From Spraguea lophii (taxonomy: Eukaryota; Microsporidia; Spragueidae), in NCBI GenBank assembly GCA_001887945.1, contig LDOQ01000051.1, positions 1 through 64,000 on the forward strand: DNA of 64,000 nt. Direction: 5' to 3'. The notes under the pieces were generated by a model. The model saw only the letters and a list, made by a program, of their open reading frames with translations. It was not told the DNA's origin and ran no database searches. Positions 42,686-52,759 of this stretch are shown piece after piece. Position 1 is the stretch's first letter. Every line of letters begins with the position of its first letter. Made by a program: the position numbers and the translations under genes.

Positions 42686-44113
42686 TTAATTTATTAATAT
42701 TTTTCTTTTTATTTTATTAACAAAAGGTTCTATTTTACTAAACACAATATAAAATCTATTAACACTTACAATACCCTTAATATATTCATTATCCACCAAT
42801 GCTACAACCATAGATATAATCTCATCCACTCCGTATCCTTTGTTTATATTATCATAATTATTACTATCATAATCTTTAATATCATAATTATTACTATCAT
42901 TATCTTTAATATCATTATTACTATCATAATCTTTATTATTATTACATCTCATTGAATATCTCATTGAATAATAAGCTACAATATAATTTATATCCAATCT
43001 ATGATCTACATTAAAATTATAATATAATATTTTTAACGTATCTTTAAATTCCAATAATGGAAAATATATATCTATTACTCTTCTATCAAATTTAGATAAC
43101 ACATATAAATCATTATAATCATTATTATTTAATAAATTCTTATTATTATACAATATTCTATTTAATTGTATATTCTTTTTATAACCTAATAAATATTTTA
43201 AAATAAACATTCTATATTTTATTTCTATTTTTTTATCTAATTTCTTTAAATGATGATATGCACTGATAAAATCATCATTGTAATATTTTATAGTGTAAGA
43301 TAGATAATTGTAAATATAAATATCTTTCATAGAAATAATTATTATATTATTTTTATTATTTGTGATATTCTTAGTTTTATTGTTTATAATACGTTTATTC
43401 CTATTATCAGTTATATTACTCATATTATCACTTATATCACTATTATATTTTATTAAATCTTTAAATAATGGTTCATTTACTATCAAATAATTATCTGCCA
43501 TCTTATAATTATTTATTTCTAAATACAATGTTACTATGTAATTGGTTATTGTTAATTTTATATTTAATATTTTATTTAATTCTATTAGAAGTTTTATAGC
43601 TGTGTGTGTAGAATATTCTTTAGAATAATTAAAATAATAATTATTTAATATTCTTTTCATTACCTTAGGAAATCTATTTAATATTTTATTTATATTTATA
43701 TTACTATTAGTGATATTATTAGTATTATTTATATTGTTTATGTTATTAGTAGTAGTAATGTTAGTAGTGTTAGTAATATTATTAATATTATTATCACCTA
43801 TATGCATCCTATTATCACTTATATCATCAATACTGTTTGTGGTCCCTTTGTTATCTTCAATAATAAAAGATATTATTTTATGTAAATATTTTATATCTTT
43901 TGTTTTGTAGTATTCATTCTGATAGAATAATAGATAATTAAATGGATATATTATATCATTGTAATTTATATTGTTAATAGAATATAAAATAGATGATGAA
44001 ATATTAAATAGTTTGGATAATGTTATATCGTCGTATGATGATATAATGGTATTTATATTGGATGAAGTAATAATATTTGTATTGGGTGTATTTGATGTAT
44101 TATGAGAAATCAT
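42686..44113 (-). CDS. PCI-domain protein of the Thp1/PCID2/Csn12 type
   Basis: 475 aa, interrupted by Asn/Ile/Thr-rich low complexity (about 100-145 and 400-430). The C-terminal half follows the order of PCID2/Thp1: YNYLSYTIKYYNDDFISAYH (helical repeat with an N-DF--A signature), FILKYLLGYKKNIQLNRIL (the iLiYLLp-k-l-G segment), and at the end DEIISMVVALVDNEYIKGIV followed by VFSKIEPF, the winged-helix part ending in --SK--PFP in relatives. Thp1/PCID2 is a subunit of TREX-2, coupling transcription to mRNA export; Csn12 is the near alternative. The start is preceded by CCCTTA-ATG. The N-terminal half is too diverged to place. Confidence 0.6.
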   Translation of the reverse strand: MISHNTSNTPNTNIITSSNINTIISSYDDITLSKLFNISSSILYSINNINYNDIIYPFNYLLFYQNEYYKTKDIKYLHKIISFIIEDNKGTTNSIDDISDNRMHIGDNNINNITNTTNITTTNNINNINNTNNITNSNININKILNRFPKVMKRILNNYYFNYSKEYSTHTAIKLLIELNKILNIKLTITNYIVTLYLEINNYKMADNYLIVNEPLFKDLIKYNSDISDNMSNITDNRNKRIINNKTKNITNNKNNIIIISMKDIYIYNYLSYTIKYYNDDFISAYHHLKKLDKKIEIKYRMFILKYLLGYKKNIQLNRILYNNKNLLNNNDYNDLYVLSKFDRRVIDIYFPLLEFKDTLKILYYNFNVDHRLDINYIVAYYSMRYSMRCNNNKDYDSNNDIKDNDSNNYDIKDYDSNNYDNINKGYGVDEIISMVVALVDNEYIKGIVSVNRFYIVFSKIEPFVNKIKRKILIN

Positions 44114-44164
44114 TAAGGGTATAAAATATAAAATAAATAAATGTAATACATTTTATTTTTTTTA

Positions 44165-44632
44165 TTAACGAACCTTTTATTCATATAAAATTTCTGATTG
44201 GTTGCGACCTATCGTGGTTTATGACCTTTGGTTTATAAAGTATATTTAAACTCGTATTAACCGGTTTCAATACGGATATATATTAATTTCATATTATTTT
44301 ATGTTCCAGACGTTATAATTTTGTGTATAATACACATCGTCGTATCTCTTCGGTTTCTTAAAGATTTATAATTTCTTTCTTAATAGAATACTGATATAAT
44401 CACAAACCAATACAAAAATGTAATTACCCCAGCTAAGTACTACTTTAATCTAGTAATATAGCATCATAAAAAATATAATTAACATTACACTATCAAACAT
44501 TCAACTATCGTTCTTTTCTATTTTTCTTTTCTTACTAACTCTCCCATTTTTTCAGAAAATTCTTCTAAGTAAAGGATTCGAACCCATTAGGCTTAAACCA
44601 TACCCTACTAACCATTCTCAATTAAACAAGTT
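44165..44632 (-). repeat. SINE copy, nearly full length
   Basis: The minus strand carries the head with GGTTCGAATCC, preserved as an exact B box (plus strand GGATTCGAACC near 44575), and GGTTAGTAGGGTATGGTTTAAG. The body includes TAGATTAAAGTAGTACTTAG, and the 3' end is at about 44165-44200 on the plus strand (CCTTTTATTCATATAAAATT). The element fills almost the whole 537-bp space between two divergent genes, ending within tens of bases of both start codons. Confidence 0.85.
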
Positions 44633-44650
44633 TATTTTATATTACCCTCA

Positions 44651-45463
44651 ATGCAACGTTTAATGCATTTATTATATTTTATATTTGCATATACATATGA
44701 CATTGGTATAAACCACGCATCCAGTCTATGTGGATCATATATCCTATCATCCCACACATCGTTAAAAAGTTGCAACAATATTCTCAATAACAACAATGAT
44801 TCCTACATGATAGGAAATACCACACCATCGTACATAGTAATAAAACTATGCAATGAAGTACGTATACAAAATATATATTTAAAAAATAATGAATGGCTCT
44901 CCAATTTTCCGTGCAAAATAAAATTTAGTATATTAAAAAATAAAAAGTGGATAAACATAGGAACATTCAATATGAAGAAAAGTAGAAAGATACAAAAATT
45001 TATTATACAAAATAATTATAAAAATACGTGTGATAGGCATGATAGTAATAATAAGTATAATATACATGATCATAATACTAATAACAATACTATTAATACT
45101 AATAACAATACTATTAATACTAATAACAACACTATTAATATTAATACTAATACTAAACATTATAGTAATATATTAGCTATACAAATATTAAGTTCTGTAG
45201 GTAAATATAATTGTTATACTCTTACTAAAATAGAAGTATACGGAAGAACATTATTAGAAGATTATAGATTAAATGTAAAAGATAAAGATCTACATAATAT
45301 ATTTTATACAGATACAAGTAATATAGATAAATACATAGGATATAATGATATGAATATAAAAGATAAAATAAAAGAAATAGAATATAAAACAAGAAAGATG
45401 TTAATGAGTGTTATTGTAGGAATAATCGTTATAATAGTAATAACATTTATGAAATTTAGATAA
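44651..45463 (+). CDS. SLP1-type SUN-domain membrane protein
   Basis: 270 aa. A short hydrophobic N-terminus (MQRLMHLLYFIFAYTYDIGI) acts as a signal peptide. Then follows the SUN-like domain: INHASSLCGSYILSSHTSLK, NNNDSYMIG, VIKLCNEVRIQNIYLKNNEW (the W-vIELCeei-vd-iel--nE segment), WINIGTFNMKKSRKIQKFII, and ILSSVGKYNCYTLTKIEVYG. A Thr/Asn repeat (NTNNNTI, three times) is inserted before ILAIQILSS. A C-terminal membrane segment (about 248-268) ends in a basic tail. SLP1/EMP65 proteins act in the ER lumen on membrane-protein folding. CCCTC precedes the ATG. Confidence 0.88.
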   Translation: MQRLMHLLYFIFAYTYDIGINHASSLCGSYILSSHTSLKSCNNILNNNNDSYMIGNTTPSYIVIKLCNEVRIQNIYLKNNEWLSNFPCKIKFSILKNKKWINIGTFNMKKSRKIQKFIIQNNYKNTCDRHDSNNKYNIHDHNTNNNTINTNNNTINTNNNTININTNTKHYSNILAIQILSSVGKYNCYTLTKIEVYGRTLLEDYRLNVKDKDLHNIFYTDTSNIDKYIGYNDMNIKDKIKEIEYKTRKMLMSVIVGIIVIIVITFMKFR

Positions 45464-45783
45464 ACATTAATATGGTAGTAGTAATGGTATTGATATGGTA
45501 ATAGTAGTAGTGGTGGTAATGGTGATGATAGTATTATTGTTATATTGCTATTACTGTATTGTTATAATAAAATTATTGATTTTACTTTTAATATTTTAAT
45601 ATTTTGCTTTTATCATTATTACTTTTCACGCTCTTGTATTACTCTCATCACTCTATTACTTTTTATCGTCATATCTCAATTACTCTCATCACCATTGTAT
45701 AATCATTACACTCACTATATCTCATTATATCTCACTTATTGCTTTTTAAAAATAATAATTTATTACCATCCTATATTTGCTTG

Positions 45784-46623
45784 ATGTCATATTTCTCTTA
45801 TATCCACAAACTATGGTTTATTTGTTCTGAATTACACTTACATGCTTCTGTGCGATATTCGTCTATTATACTTTATCATTTATATAATTGTAATAAAGTA
45901 AAATTTAAAGATTATGAGATAATGGGTGCTTCTATTCTTATGTGTGTAAAATTATATGAAATAGATTGTTCATTAAATAATATAATTACTATTATAGCTA
46001 ATTTAGAAGATATAGATATTTTAAGATTAAAAGAAAAAATTGTATATGTGGAAATGCATATGTGGAAGAAATATGGATTTTTTATACATGTAGATAATGG
46101 ATATAAAATATTGAAGAGATATTTAGTAAAGAGAGAAATAGAATTATATAATCAATGTGATATGTATAAAGATAATGAATGTGATATAAATGTAAGTGAT
46201 TTAAAAGATAGAAATAATAATACGAATGATGATATTGATATTACCATGAATAATGTTATTGCATCTAAACATACGGATAACCATTATACTACTTCTAAAC
46301 GTATTAAACATATGAATAGTATTAATAATATGAATAATACGGATGAGTATAATAAAAATATAATTATGATATTTAATGATTTAATCTGTTGTAAGTATGT
46401 TATAAATTTTACTGTGAAAGAAGTCATTGCTATTGCTATAAAAATATATTATAAAGAAAAATATAATATTAAATATTCTTATACTGAGAATAAGATAATG
46501 GAAGATAATTTATTAAAAGAAAGAGATATGTTATTAATATGGTCTAAAGGGAAAGATAAGGATGTAGGTGTAGAGAAAAATGTGTTAATAGATTTTTTTA
46601 AAAGACAGAAAAACAGTAGATAA
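45784..46623 (+). CDS. Cyclin-like protein
   Basis: 279 aa from the ATG at 45784. An upstream frame extension to 45739 starts at TTG and is not used. Residues 3-85 resemble a cyclin box: IHKLWFICSELHLHASVRYS, IILYHLYNC, GASILMCVKLYE (helix 3, A-a-l-iA-K-eE-like), then LEDIDILRLKEKIVYVEMHM, KKYGFFIHVDNGYKILKRYL (the L-F-l-v--py--l segment). A second helical part (IFNDLICCKYVINFTVKEVIAIAIKI) could be the second cyclin fold, separated by an Asn/Asp-rich insert. The likeliest relatives are transcriptional cyclins of the C/K/L/T group that partner CDK7/8/9-type kinases; the exact subclass is not resolved. Confidence 0.6.
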   Translation: MSYFSYIHKLWFICSELHLHASVRYSSIILYHLYNCNKVKFKDYEIMGASILMCVKLYEIDCSLNNIITIIANLEDIDILRLKEKIVYVEMHMWKKYGFFIHVDNGYKILKRYLVKREIELYNQCDMYKDNECDINVSDLKDRNNNTNDDIDITMNNVIASKHTDNHYTTSKRIKHMNSINNMNNTDEYNKNIIMIFNDLICCKYVINFTVKEVIAIAIKIYYKEKYNIKYSYTENKIMEDNLLKERDMLLIWSKGKDKDVGVEKNVLIDFFKRQKNSR

Positions 46624-47200
46624 TAAAAATAAAAATAATAATAGTGATGAGTTAATGGTAATGATTTAATGGTTGGAGAAAGGTAATGAAATAAAATTTT
46701 TTATATTATTATATTTTTTTATTTATATTATATTTTTATTTAGAAGTAGGGTTATGTTAGGTTAGTGATGATTCTTTAAAATAGTTTTTTTTATATTCTT
46801 TTATATAATGTTATATAATATTATACTAAATGAGTAATTAGTTAATATAAGTATTATAGATGTATTGATTAATTATTATTTTAATATTAATAGTAAGATT
46901 ATTATTTAAAGAATTGTTAAGCTATTAAACCAATTTTATTTTATCTACTTTTTTTGTTTTAAAACTTTTCTAAAATAAAAATTGTTTAACGATGGTATTT
47001 GCTTATCACAGCTATTATATATAATTATACGGAAGTAAATAAATTTTTATAAATAAAATTATAATACCAACTTTTTACATTTTTATATGAAATTATATTT
47101 TTATAAGTAAATAACAGATTATCTGCTTATATGATGATGAAAAAAAAGAAAAAAAAATATTTATAACCAAATAAATTTCATTTACTATTTTATATCTAAA
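46624..47200. other. Intergenic AT-rich DNA with a GGTTA-type run
   Basis: GGGTTATGTTAGGTTAG at about 46749-46766. Nothing else recognisable. Confidence 0.5.
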
Positions 47201-47782
47201 TTATTCTATATTTCTGATATCTTTATTTTCCATACACTGTATAACAAGCTTTGGATATGTATCCATTACAACATTATTTATCTCTTTTACCATTTTACCC
47301 GAACACTTTTTTCTTTTACATTTAATATAAAGATCTAAAGTTTGTATAAGATATAATATTTCATTATCATCTTTTTTTATATATGATTTTACCAAAATAT
47401 AATTATCTCCATTCTTCACTTTATTATAACTATCATCTATTAATACTGCCTGATATGGACTATATCCCAATTTATAAATTTTATGTAACGGTTTTTGGCC
47501 TTTTCTGGGTTCACGGGAATAATCGCATTCTGTGGAATTGAATACTGTTATGTGGGGCATTCCAATATCTTTTAAATGATTGGCAAGTATTTGTGCATTC
47601 GTGGGTTGCGAGTTCGTCCATAACATACATTCAAGATTATGTTCTTTGATAAAGTTTATAAGTTTGGAAAGATGTGGGCGTGGGTGTATAAAAATATTGT
47701 TTAGTTTATATTCGGATGGTTCTTTGGATTTGCGTATTAATGTTTTATTTATGTCAAATACTAAAAAGTTTATTTCGGACAT
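47201..47782 (-). CDS. FCP1/NIF-like HAD protein with a changed catalytic motif
   Basis: 193 aa. It has the FCP1-homology layout: FLVFDINKTL (motif 1), RPHLSKLINFI (the RPGL--FL segment), CMLWTNSQP (motif 2, W55-T-N), KGQKPLHKIYKLG with K97, and VLIDDSYNK (motif 3, D116-D117). In FCP/SCP phosphatases motif 1 is DxDx(T/V); here it is D10-I-N12-K-T14, so the second Asp, the general acid, is Asn. The protein may be a weakened or non-catalytic member. Family members dephosphorylate the RNA polymerase II CTD and other phospho-Ser/Thr proteins, or as Tim50 bind presequences. The start follows CCCCT-ATG. No transmembrane segment, so it is not Tim50-like. Confidence 0.8.
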   Translation of the reverse strand: MSEINFLVFDINKTLIRKSKEPSEYKLNNIFIHPRPHLSKLINFIKEHNLECMLWTNSQPTNAQILANHLKDIGMPHITVFNSTECDYSREPRKGQKPLHKIYKLGYSPYQAVLIDDSYNKVKNGDNYILVKSYIKKDDNEILYLIQTLDLYIKCKRKKCSGKMVKEINNVVMDTYPKLVIQCMENKDIRNIE

Positions 47783-48406
47783 AGGGGTAAATATTTTTTC
47801 GGAAAATCATGTGATTGTCAAGTATTTTGAAATTGAATATTTGGTTTATTTAACTAAGTTGATTTATAATATGAGTACTTTAATTTAAATGGATATTTTT
47901 TGTTCAATAATAAATCATATTGAAAATGATGTAGATTTTATATAAAATTAATATTTAAAAGATTATAATGGATTATTATTGTTATACGTGTAATAAGATA
48001 ATTTAGATAATTGTTTATTTTGAAAGGAATTTTACAAGTTTTCTAGGAGATTTTATTTCTTTTAAAGGAATAAAAATATCGAAGGAAGTTTTTAAATGAA
48101 ATTGAATCCAATTTTTCAATGACTTTTTCTAATGTTCCATAATGACATTTAAAAATTATGCTTAAAAAAAGTCATATATTGAAAAACTCTCTATAGAAGT
48201 ATACAAAAAAATATTTAATATATATTTAGATAAATATGTTAATATATCATGTATTTTAAAACTCAATAATCTTAAATGTCATTTATACTACTATCTCTAT
48301 TTCCACTTCCATCCTAATGAATATATTATCATTAAAAAAATAATGATTATAAAAGAAACTGTTAAAGAATTCAAATTACAAAAGAAGATAACTAAACTAT
48401 TAAATT
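47783..48406. other. Intergenic AT-rich DNA
   Basis: Nothing recognisable. Confidence 0.5.
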
Positions 48407-49021
48407 TTAATAATACTGCATTGTGATTATTACTGGAGCACATATATACTTCGCTTCAAAAGATTCATAAAAAAGAAGATCACCACCTGTAATAAAAATG
48501 AATGCCGTCACAAATGGCATTTTAGGTATTGCAGGCCCACGCATAGTATACAATATACTTTTATACAAATATAAATACTTTGGTAATACATACATAAAAT
48601 CAAGTATAAATGTCTGACATTTTGATACACGATATGCACAACCTTTTGCAATTAATACTGGTAATATACGAAACGGTATTATATAAATATGTGAACATAT
48701 TGTTACTGTTAAATAAGATTTAAGCATCTCCATGCTAAATGCATTACAACATATCGTATAAACACAACCTTCAATCAACATAAGCATAAAAAATGTTTGA
48801 ATTTCAAAAAGAATTGAGTTGTATATATTAAGATCAAACATATTAGTATCACGACAATATATTTTAAAAAAACAAACTAAGGCGTACCAAACTACGATAA
48901 ATAACACTACAAGTGTTATTATTCCTCTAATAGTCGCTTTTATTTTTTTCATATCTCTTTTTTTTAAAAAGAACGTGTTTTTTAAACAATCTAATACTCC
49001 ATACGATAAATCGGATTTCAT
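48407..49021 (-). CDS. Polytopic membrane protein (hypothetical)
   Basis: 204 aa, Cys-rich for its size, with about four hydrophobic segments: 34-54 (IITLVVLFIVVWYALVCFF), 70-90 (FEIQTFFMLMLIEGCVYTI), 101-125 (YLTVTICSHIYIIPFRILPV) and 168-200 (MPFVTAFIFITGGDLLFY and following). A basic stretch FLKKRDMKKIKATIRG precedes the first. No family is recognised. A PIMPFVTAF-like small-residue segment near the end could be functional. The start has no nearby C-triplet. Composition is unlike random AT-rich ORFs. Confidence 0.65.
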   Translation of the reverse strand: MKSDLSYGVLDCLKNTFFLKKRDMKKIKATIRGIITLVVLFIVVWYALVCFFKIYCRDTNMFDLNIYNSILFEIQTFFMLMLIEGCVYTICCNAFSMEMLKSYLTVTICSHIYIIPFRILPVLIAKGCAYRVSKCQTFILDFMYVLPKYLYLYKSILYTMRGPAIPKMPFVTAFIFITGGDLLFYESFEAKYICAPVIITMQYY

Positions 49022-50080
49022 GAGGAATAACGTTTTTCTCTTTAAATATTATAATTTCTTTGATTTCGGATTATTTGAAACAATATACTTAAAAAAATAA
49101 AAATTCATAACTATATTTCTATTCTAATAAGTCAAATATAATTTCAAATTATATTGTTTTTAATAATCTAAATTAAACTATAATGTGATAGTTTTTATAA
49201 GCAAGAAATATCTTAAAAATAAAAATTTAAGTTATCTTAGATACAATATTATTGCGTAATTATAAGCTCTATATTTAATTAGTAACTCAAACTATAGTAT
49301 ACCAATAAAGAAGTTAAAATCACTACTTTTAATTTGGAAAAATAACAATTGTAACAAGATGTAAAGCGTGATTAGTGTATATTTGACAGAAATTAGTTGA
49401 TAATAGTTAAAATGTTTTCGAGAATTAAAAAATCACAAGTGATATTTATTAAAACTTATTTAAAAAACATCAATAAATAAAATATTATTATCAAAATAAT
49501 TTTTATTTATATCAAAAACGTTTTAGTGTGTTGTTAAACACAATTATCTAGGATAATAAATAAAATATCTATTAAAAATACAAGAAAAACGAGTACATAT
49601 ATATTTTAAATAAAAGCTTCATAAATAAATAAAAATATAAAACTAACAATTTAAAACCATAATAGATTAAAAACCTTCTCAAATAAATTATTATAAAATT
49701 CCAAATATTTTCGAAATGGAATATTAACATTTTGTTTTATAAATTTATTTAAAACATATTATTATATACTTATTTATAGAATATATCTTTTATATACCAT
49801 AATAAATATTAATTATAATATCTTTAATATACCATAATAAATATGAATTATAAAATAAAATATCATTAAATTACTATATTATATAAACTATATTGGTAAT
49901 AATGAATATTCTTAAAATAAACATATTTATTATTAAACTTATTTACATGGTAAATATAGGAATAATATTATTTATATTAACCTAAAATGATGTGATAACT
50001 AAATTTAATAATAAAATTATGATTGAGTTTAAGAGAGAATATAGTTGCATACATTTTATTTATTGTGATTAAGAAAACGG
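49022..50080. other. Intergenic AT-rich DNA
   Basis: About 1 kb. Contains a repeated ATATCTTTTATATACCATAA-type unit at 49780-49840. No gene. Confidence 0.5.
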
Positions 50081-50160
50081 TATAATTCTGTGATTTTAAA
50101 AGAAGAAATAAAATCCTCTTGAATCAAGAATGAAAATAATAAAGAGTATGAATAAAATAT
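50080..50160. repeat. Dispersed repeat, copy 2
   Basis: Near copy of the segment at 18605-18705 (TATAATTCTGTGATTTT / AAAAGAAGAAATAAAATCCT / CTTGAATCAAGAATGAAAA). It lies immediately left of the Merlin element. Confidence 0.55.
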
Positions 50161-50166
50161 TGGCGT

Positions 50167-51151
50167 TAATGAATATTAACTACCCCAAAAAACAGCCTTA
50201 AATCCAAATAAAAAAAAGCATTTTAATTATTTTTAAGACATTTTAAGCATTTTGGCTCGAACATAATTTCCACAAAATCGAAATTATGATCTTTTTTAAA
50301 AAAATATTGTGAAATCACTTTCAAAACGGTTCGTTTAGACATTGGGTTCCTTATTTTTATACAATCTTTTAGCCATCACCAATTTATTTTTATTGTTTGT
50401 GTGTTTATTTCTCTGTTTCTCGGCTCTAAAAAGTTTCTCGAATGGTTAATTTTTAAATGCCTGTAATTTAAATTTTGAAGGTCTTTGTATCCTTTCCGAC
50501 GATCTGCTACTATTATTGAACCTTCCTTAACATGTTTCTTAATTGTGTGTCTCAAGAATTTTGCATTTCTTGAAATTGTTACACCAAAAAACGTTTTTTT
50601 AATTATTCTATCAAGCCCTCCAATAACCCAAATTTGTTTATTGAATCTTCCAACATTATACTTTTTTTTTGAAGTAGCTGATTCATCTATTTCAACCCAT
50701 TTATCTTCACCTCCTATTTTTTTTATTTTTGTTTTTTTTATATGAGGTTCAAAAACTGATAATACCGATCTCAAACCATTAAAGGATATTCCTACTTATT
50801 TAATTATGTCTTTTAAACTTCTCTTTTGAGATTATTCATATATTACTCGAATTATGGAAATTAAAAGTAATTTAATCCTAATCAATAAACTTCCAATTCT
50901 TACGGAAATTATCTTTTTATTACATCTTTTACCATGACATCTTAAAATAAAACCATCGCCACACCTACTTTTTAGTGTTTTCATATACCTTTTACACAAC
51001 GAACATTTGTGATTTTCTTTACGAACATCCATATTCCGCAAAAAAGAAAGAATTTTGTTCGAACAATTTATCTTATTTTCTAACTGTATTCTGTTTTTTA
51101 TTGTTATATTCATGATTTAAGGCTGTTTTTTGGGGTAGTTAATATTCATTA
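50167..51151 (-). mobile_element. Merlin / ISXO2-like DNA transposon, inactive
   Basis: About 985 bp, bounded by a 38-bp perfect terminal inverted repeat (50167-50204 and 51114-51151) that contains AACTACCCCAAAAAACAG and is joined outward to AATGAATATT on both sides. Because the outer part is itself inverted, no 8-9-bp direct duplication, normal for Merlin, can be seen; the only symmetrical direct repeat is the 6-bp palindrome AATATT. The enclosed transposase is broken. Confidence 0.9.
50320..51113 (-). pseudogene. Merlin transposase, broken
   Basis: The N-terminal part (51113-50832) has CSLCKRYMKTLK and CHGKRC, a zinc-ribbon-like segment. After an interruption, the second part (about 50774-50376) has WVEIDESATSKKKYNVGRF (first catalytic Asp), VWGGLDRI-like IWVIGGLDRIIKKTFFGV, GSIIVADRRKGYKDL (second Asp), and HSRNFLEPRNREINTQTIK (third site). 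At the third site the catalytic Glu is Lys, and a stop follows directly after the Trp (near 50376-50378); the reading continues beyond it as WLKDCIKIRN. The gene cannot make an active enzyme. Confidence 0.85.
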
Positions 51152-51464
51152 TTCCCAAAATATTTATAATAATATTCATAATTGCAATGCAACACTTATA
51201 ATTAAAATATTATTTATTTTTATATTTGATTTCTTTTATTATTTGTAATTATAACTTTTTTTAAAAGAAATAAATCTTAATATTTGTATTTTAATAGCCA
51301 TATCTTAATTGTTGTAATTTAAAATACATTTTATATCTTAATTTTACTTAAAGTTAATCATTCTTTATATACCACTCATAACCAACAATTATACATTATT
51401 AATTATAATATATTTTATCTTAATTTTAAATCTTTTTAAAAATTTAGAATAATATCATTACTAA
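51152..51464. other. Intergenic AT-rich DNA
   Basis: Nothing recognisable before the CCC start motif (51465-51467) of eIF2-gamma. Confidence 0.5.
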
Positions 51465-51469
51465 CCCTC

Positions 51470-52759
51470 ATGTCGAATATTATTTCAAAACAAGCAACTA
51501 TTAACATTGGAACTATAGGTCATGTAGCACACGGAAAGAGTACTGTTGTTCGTAGTATAACAGGTGTGCATACTGTAAGATTTAAAAATGAATTAGAACG
51601 TAGTATTACTATAAAATTGGGATATGCTAATGCTAAGATATATGAATGTGATAAATGTCCAAGGCCTAGTTGTTATTCTTCTACGCATAGTGGTGGTGCG
51701 GATGAGATTGATTGTAAAAACTGTGGGAGTAAGGCAAAATTGGTAAAACATGTATCTTTTGTCGATTGTCCTGGGCATGATGTTTTAATGGCTACTATGT
51801 TAAATGGTACTGCTATTATGGATGCTGCATTGCTTTTGATAGCTGCTAATGAACCATGTCCAAGACCTCAGACTCAGGAACATTTATTTGCTGTGGAGAT
51901 TATGCATTTAGAAAAATTTATAATAATTCAAAATAAAATAGATTTGATTACACGAGAGCAGGCATTGGAGCAGTATGAACAAATATTAGAATTTTTAAAA
52001 ACTACTAAGGCGGCTGAAAGTCCAATAGTACCAGCATCTAGTCAATTGGGTGTCAATACTGATGCTATTTTGGATTTTATTGTTAATTACGTCCCAGAGC
52101 CAGAAAGAACATCTGATAAAGATCCTAAATTGGTTATAATACGTTCATTTGATATTAATAAACCAGGGTGTAATTCCTTCCAACTTAGTGGTGGTGTCAT
52201 TGGTGGAACTTTAACATCAGGAAAAATATCTATTGGAGATGAAATTGAAATAAGACCAGGAATAATTTATAAAGAAGATGAAAAAATCGTATGTAGACCA
52301 TTTATTACAAAAATAGTTTCACTTAAGACAGAAAATAATAAATTAGAATCTGCCCACCCAGGAGGATTAATTGGTGTTGGAACAGAAATGGATCCTATAT
52401 TCTGCAAATCTGATAAACTTGTAGGCCAAGTAATGGGTTTGAAAGGAAAACTTCCAGAAATTTACATCCGATTAAACGTTGAATACCAACTATTAAAAAA
52501 AATTTCAATTTCAAATGTTAAAGAAGAGAATGTAGCTTTGTCACTACATGAAAATATTTTATTGAACGTAGGAAGTACAACAACAGGAGCACAAATATTA
52601 GAATTAACAGAAAATACTTTAAATCTACAAATGATAAAACCCGTATGTTGTGAAATAGAAGAACGAATCGCAATATCAAAGAGAATATCAGGCCATTGGA
52701 GATTAATAGGATATGCTGTGATAAAATCAGGAGATACAATAGAGCCAACGTATTATTAA
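51470..52759 (+). CDS. GCD11: Translation initiation factor eIF2 gamma subunit
   Basis: 429 aa. The GTPase motifs are intact: G1 GHVAHGKST (residues 17-25), the zinc knuckle with C60, C63, C82 and C85, G3 DCPGHD (99-104), and G4 NKID (155-158). The switch I region (RFKNELERSITIKLGYANA) is the eIF2-gamma form. Domains II and III follow (VIIRSFDINKPGC, LSGGVIGGTLTSGKISIGDEIEI). With eIF2 alpha and beta it brings initiator Met-tRNA to the 40S subunit. The start follows CCCTC-ATG. The length is slightly below the 460-530 of other eukaryotes because both ends are trimmed. A bacterial SelB/EF-Tu identity is excluded by the zinc knuckle. Confidence 0.95.
   Translation: MSNIISKQATINIGTIGHVAHGKSTVVRSITGVHTVRFKNELERSITIKLGYANAKIYECDKCPRPSCYSSTHSGGADEIDCKNCGSKAKLVKHVSFVDCPGHDVLMATMLNGTAIMDAALLLIAANEPCPRPQTQEHLFAVEIMHLEKFIIIQNKIDLITREQALEQYEQILEFLKTTKAAESPIVPASSQLGVNTDAILDFIVNYVPEPERTSDKDPKLVIIRSFDINKPGCNSFQLSGGVIGGTLTSGKISIGDEIEIRPGIIYKEDEKIVCRPFITKIVSLKTENNKLESAHPGGLIGVGTEMDPIFCKSDKLVGQVMGLKGKLPEIYIRLNVEYQLLKKISISNVKEENVALSLHENILLNVGSTTTGAQILELTENTLNLQMIKPVCCEIEERIAISKRISGHWRLIGYAVIKSGDTIEPTYY

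Noticed and set aside
45739..45783. 15-codon N-terminal extension of the cyclin-like gene
   Set aside because: It begins at TTG; the first ATG in frame is 45784.
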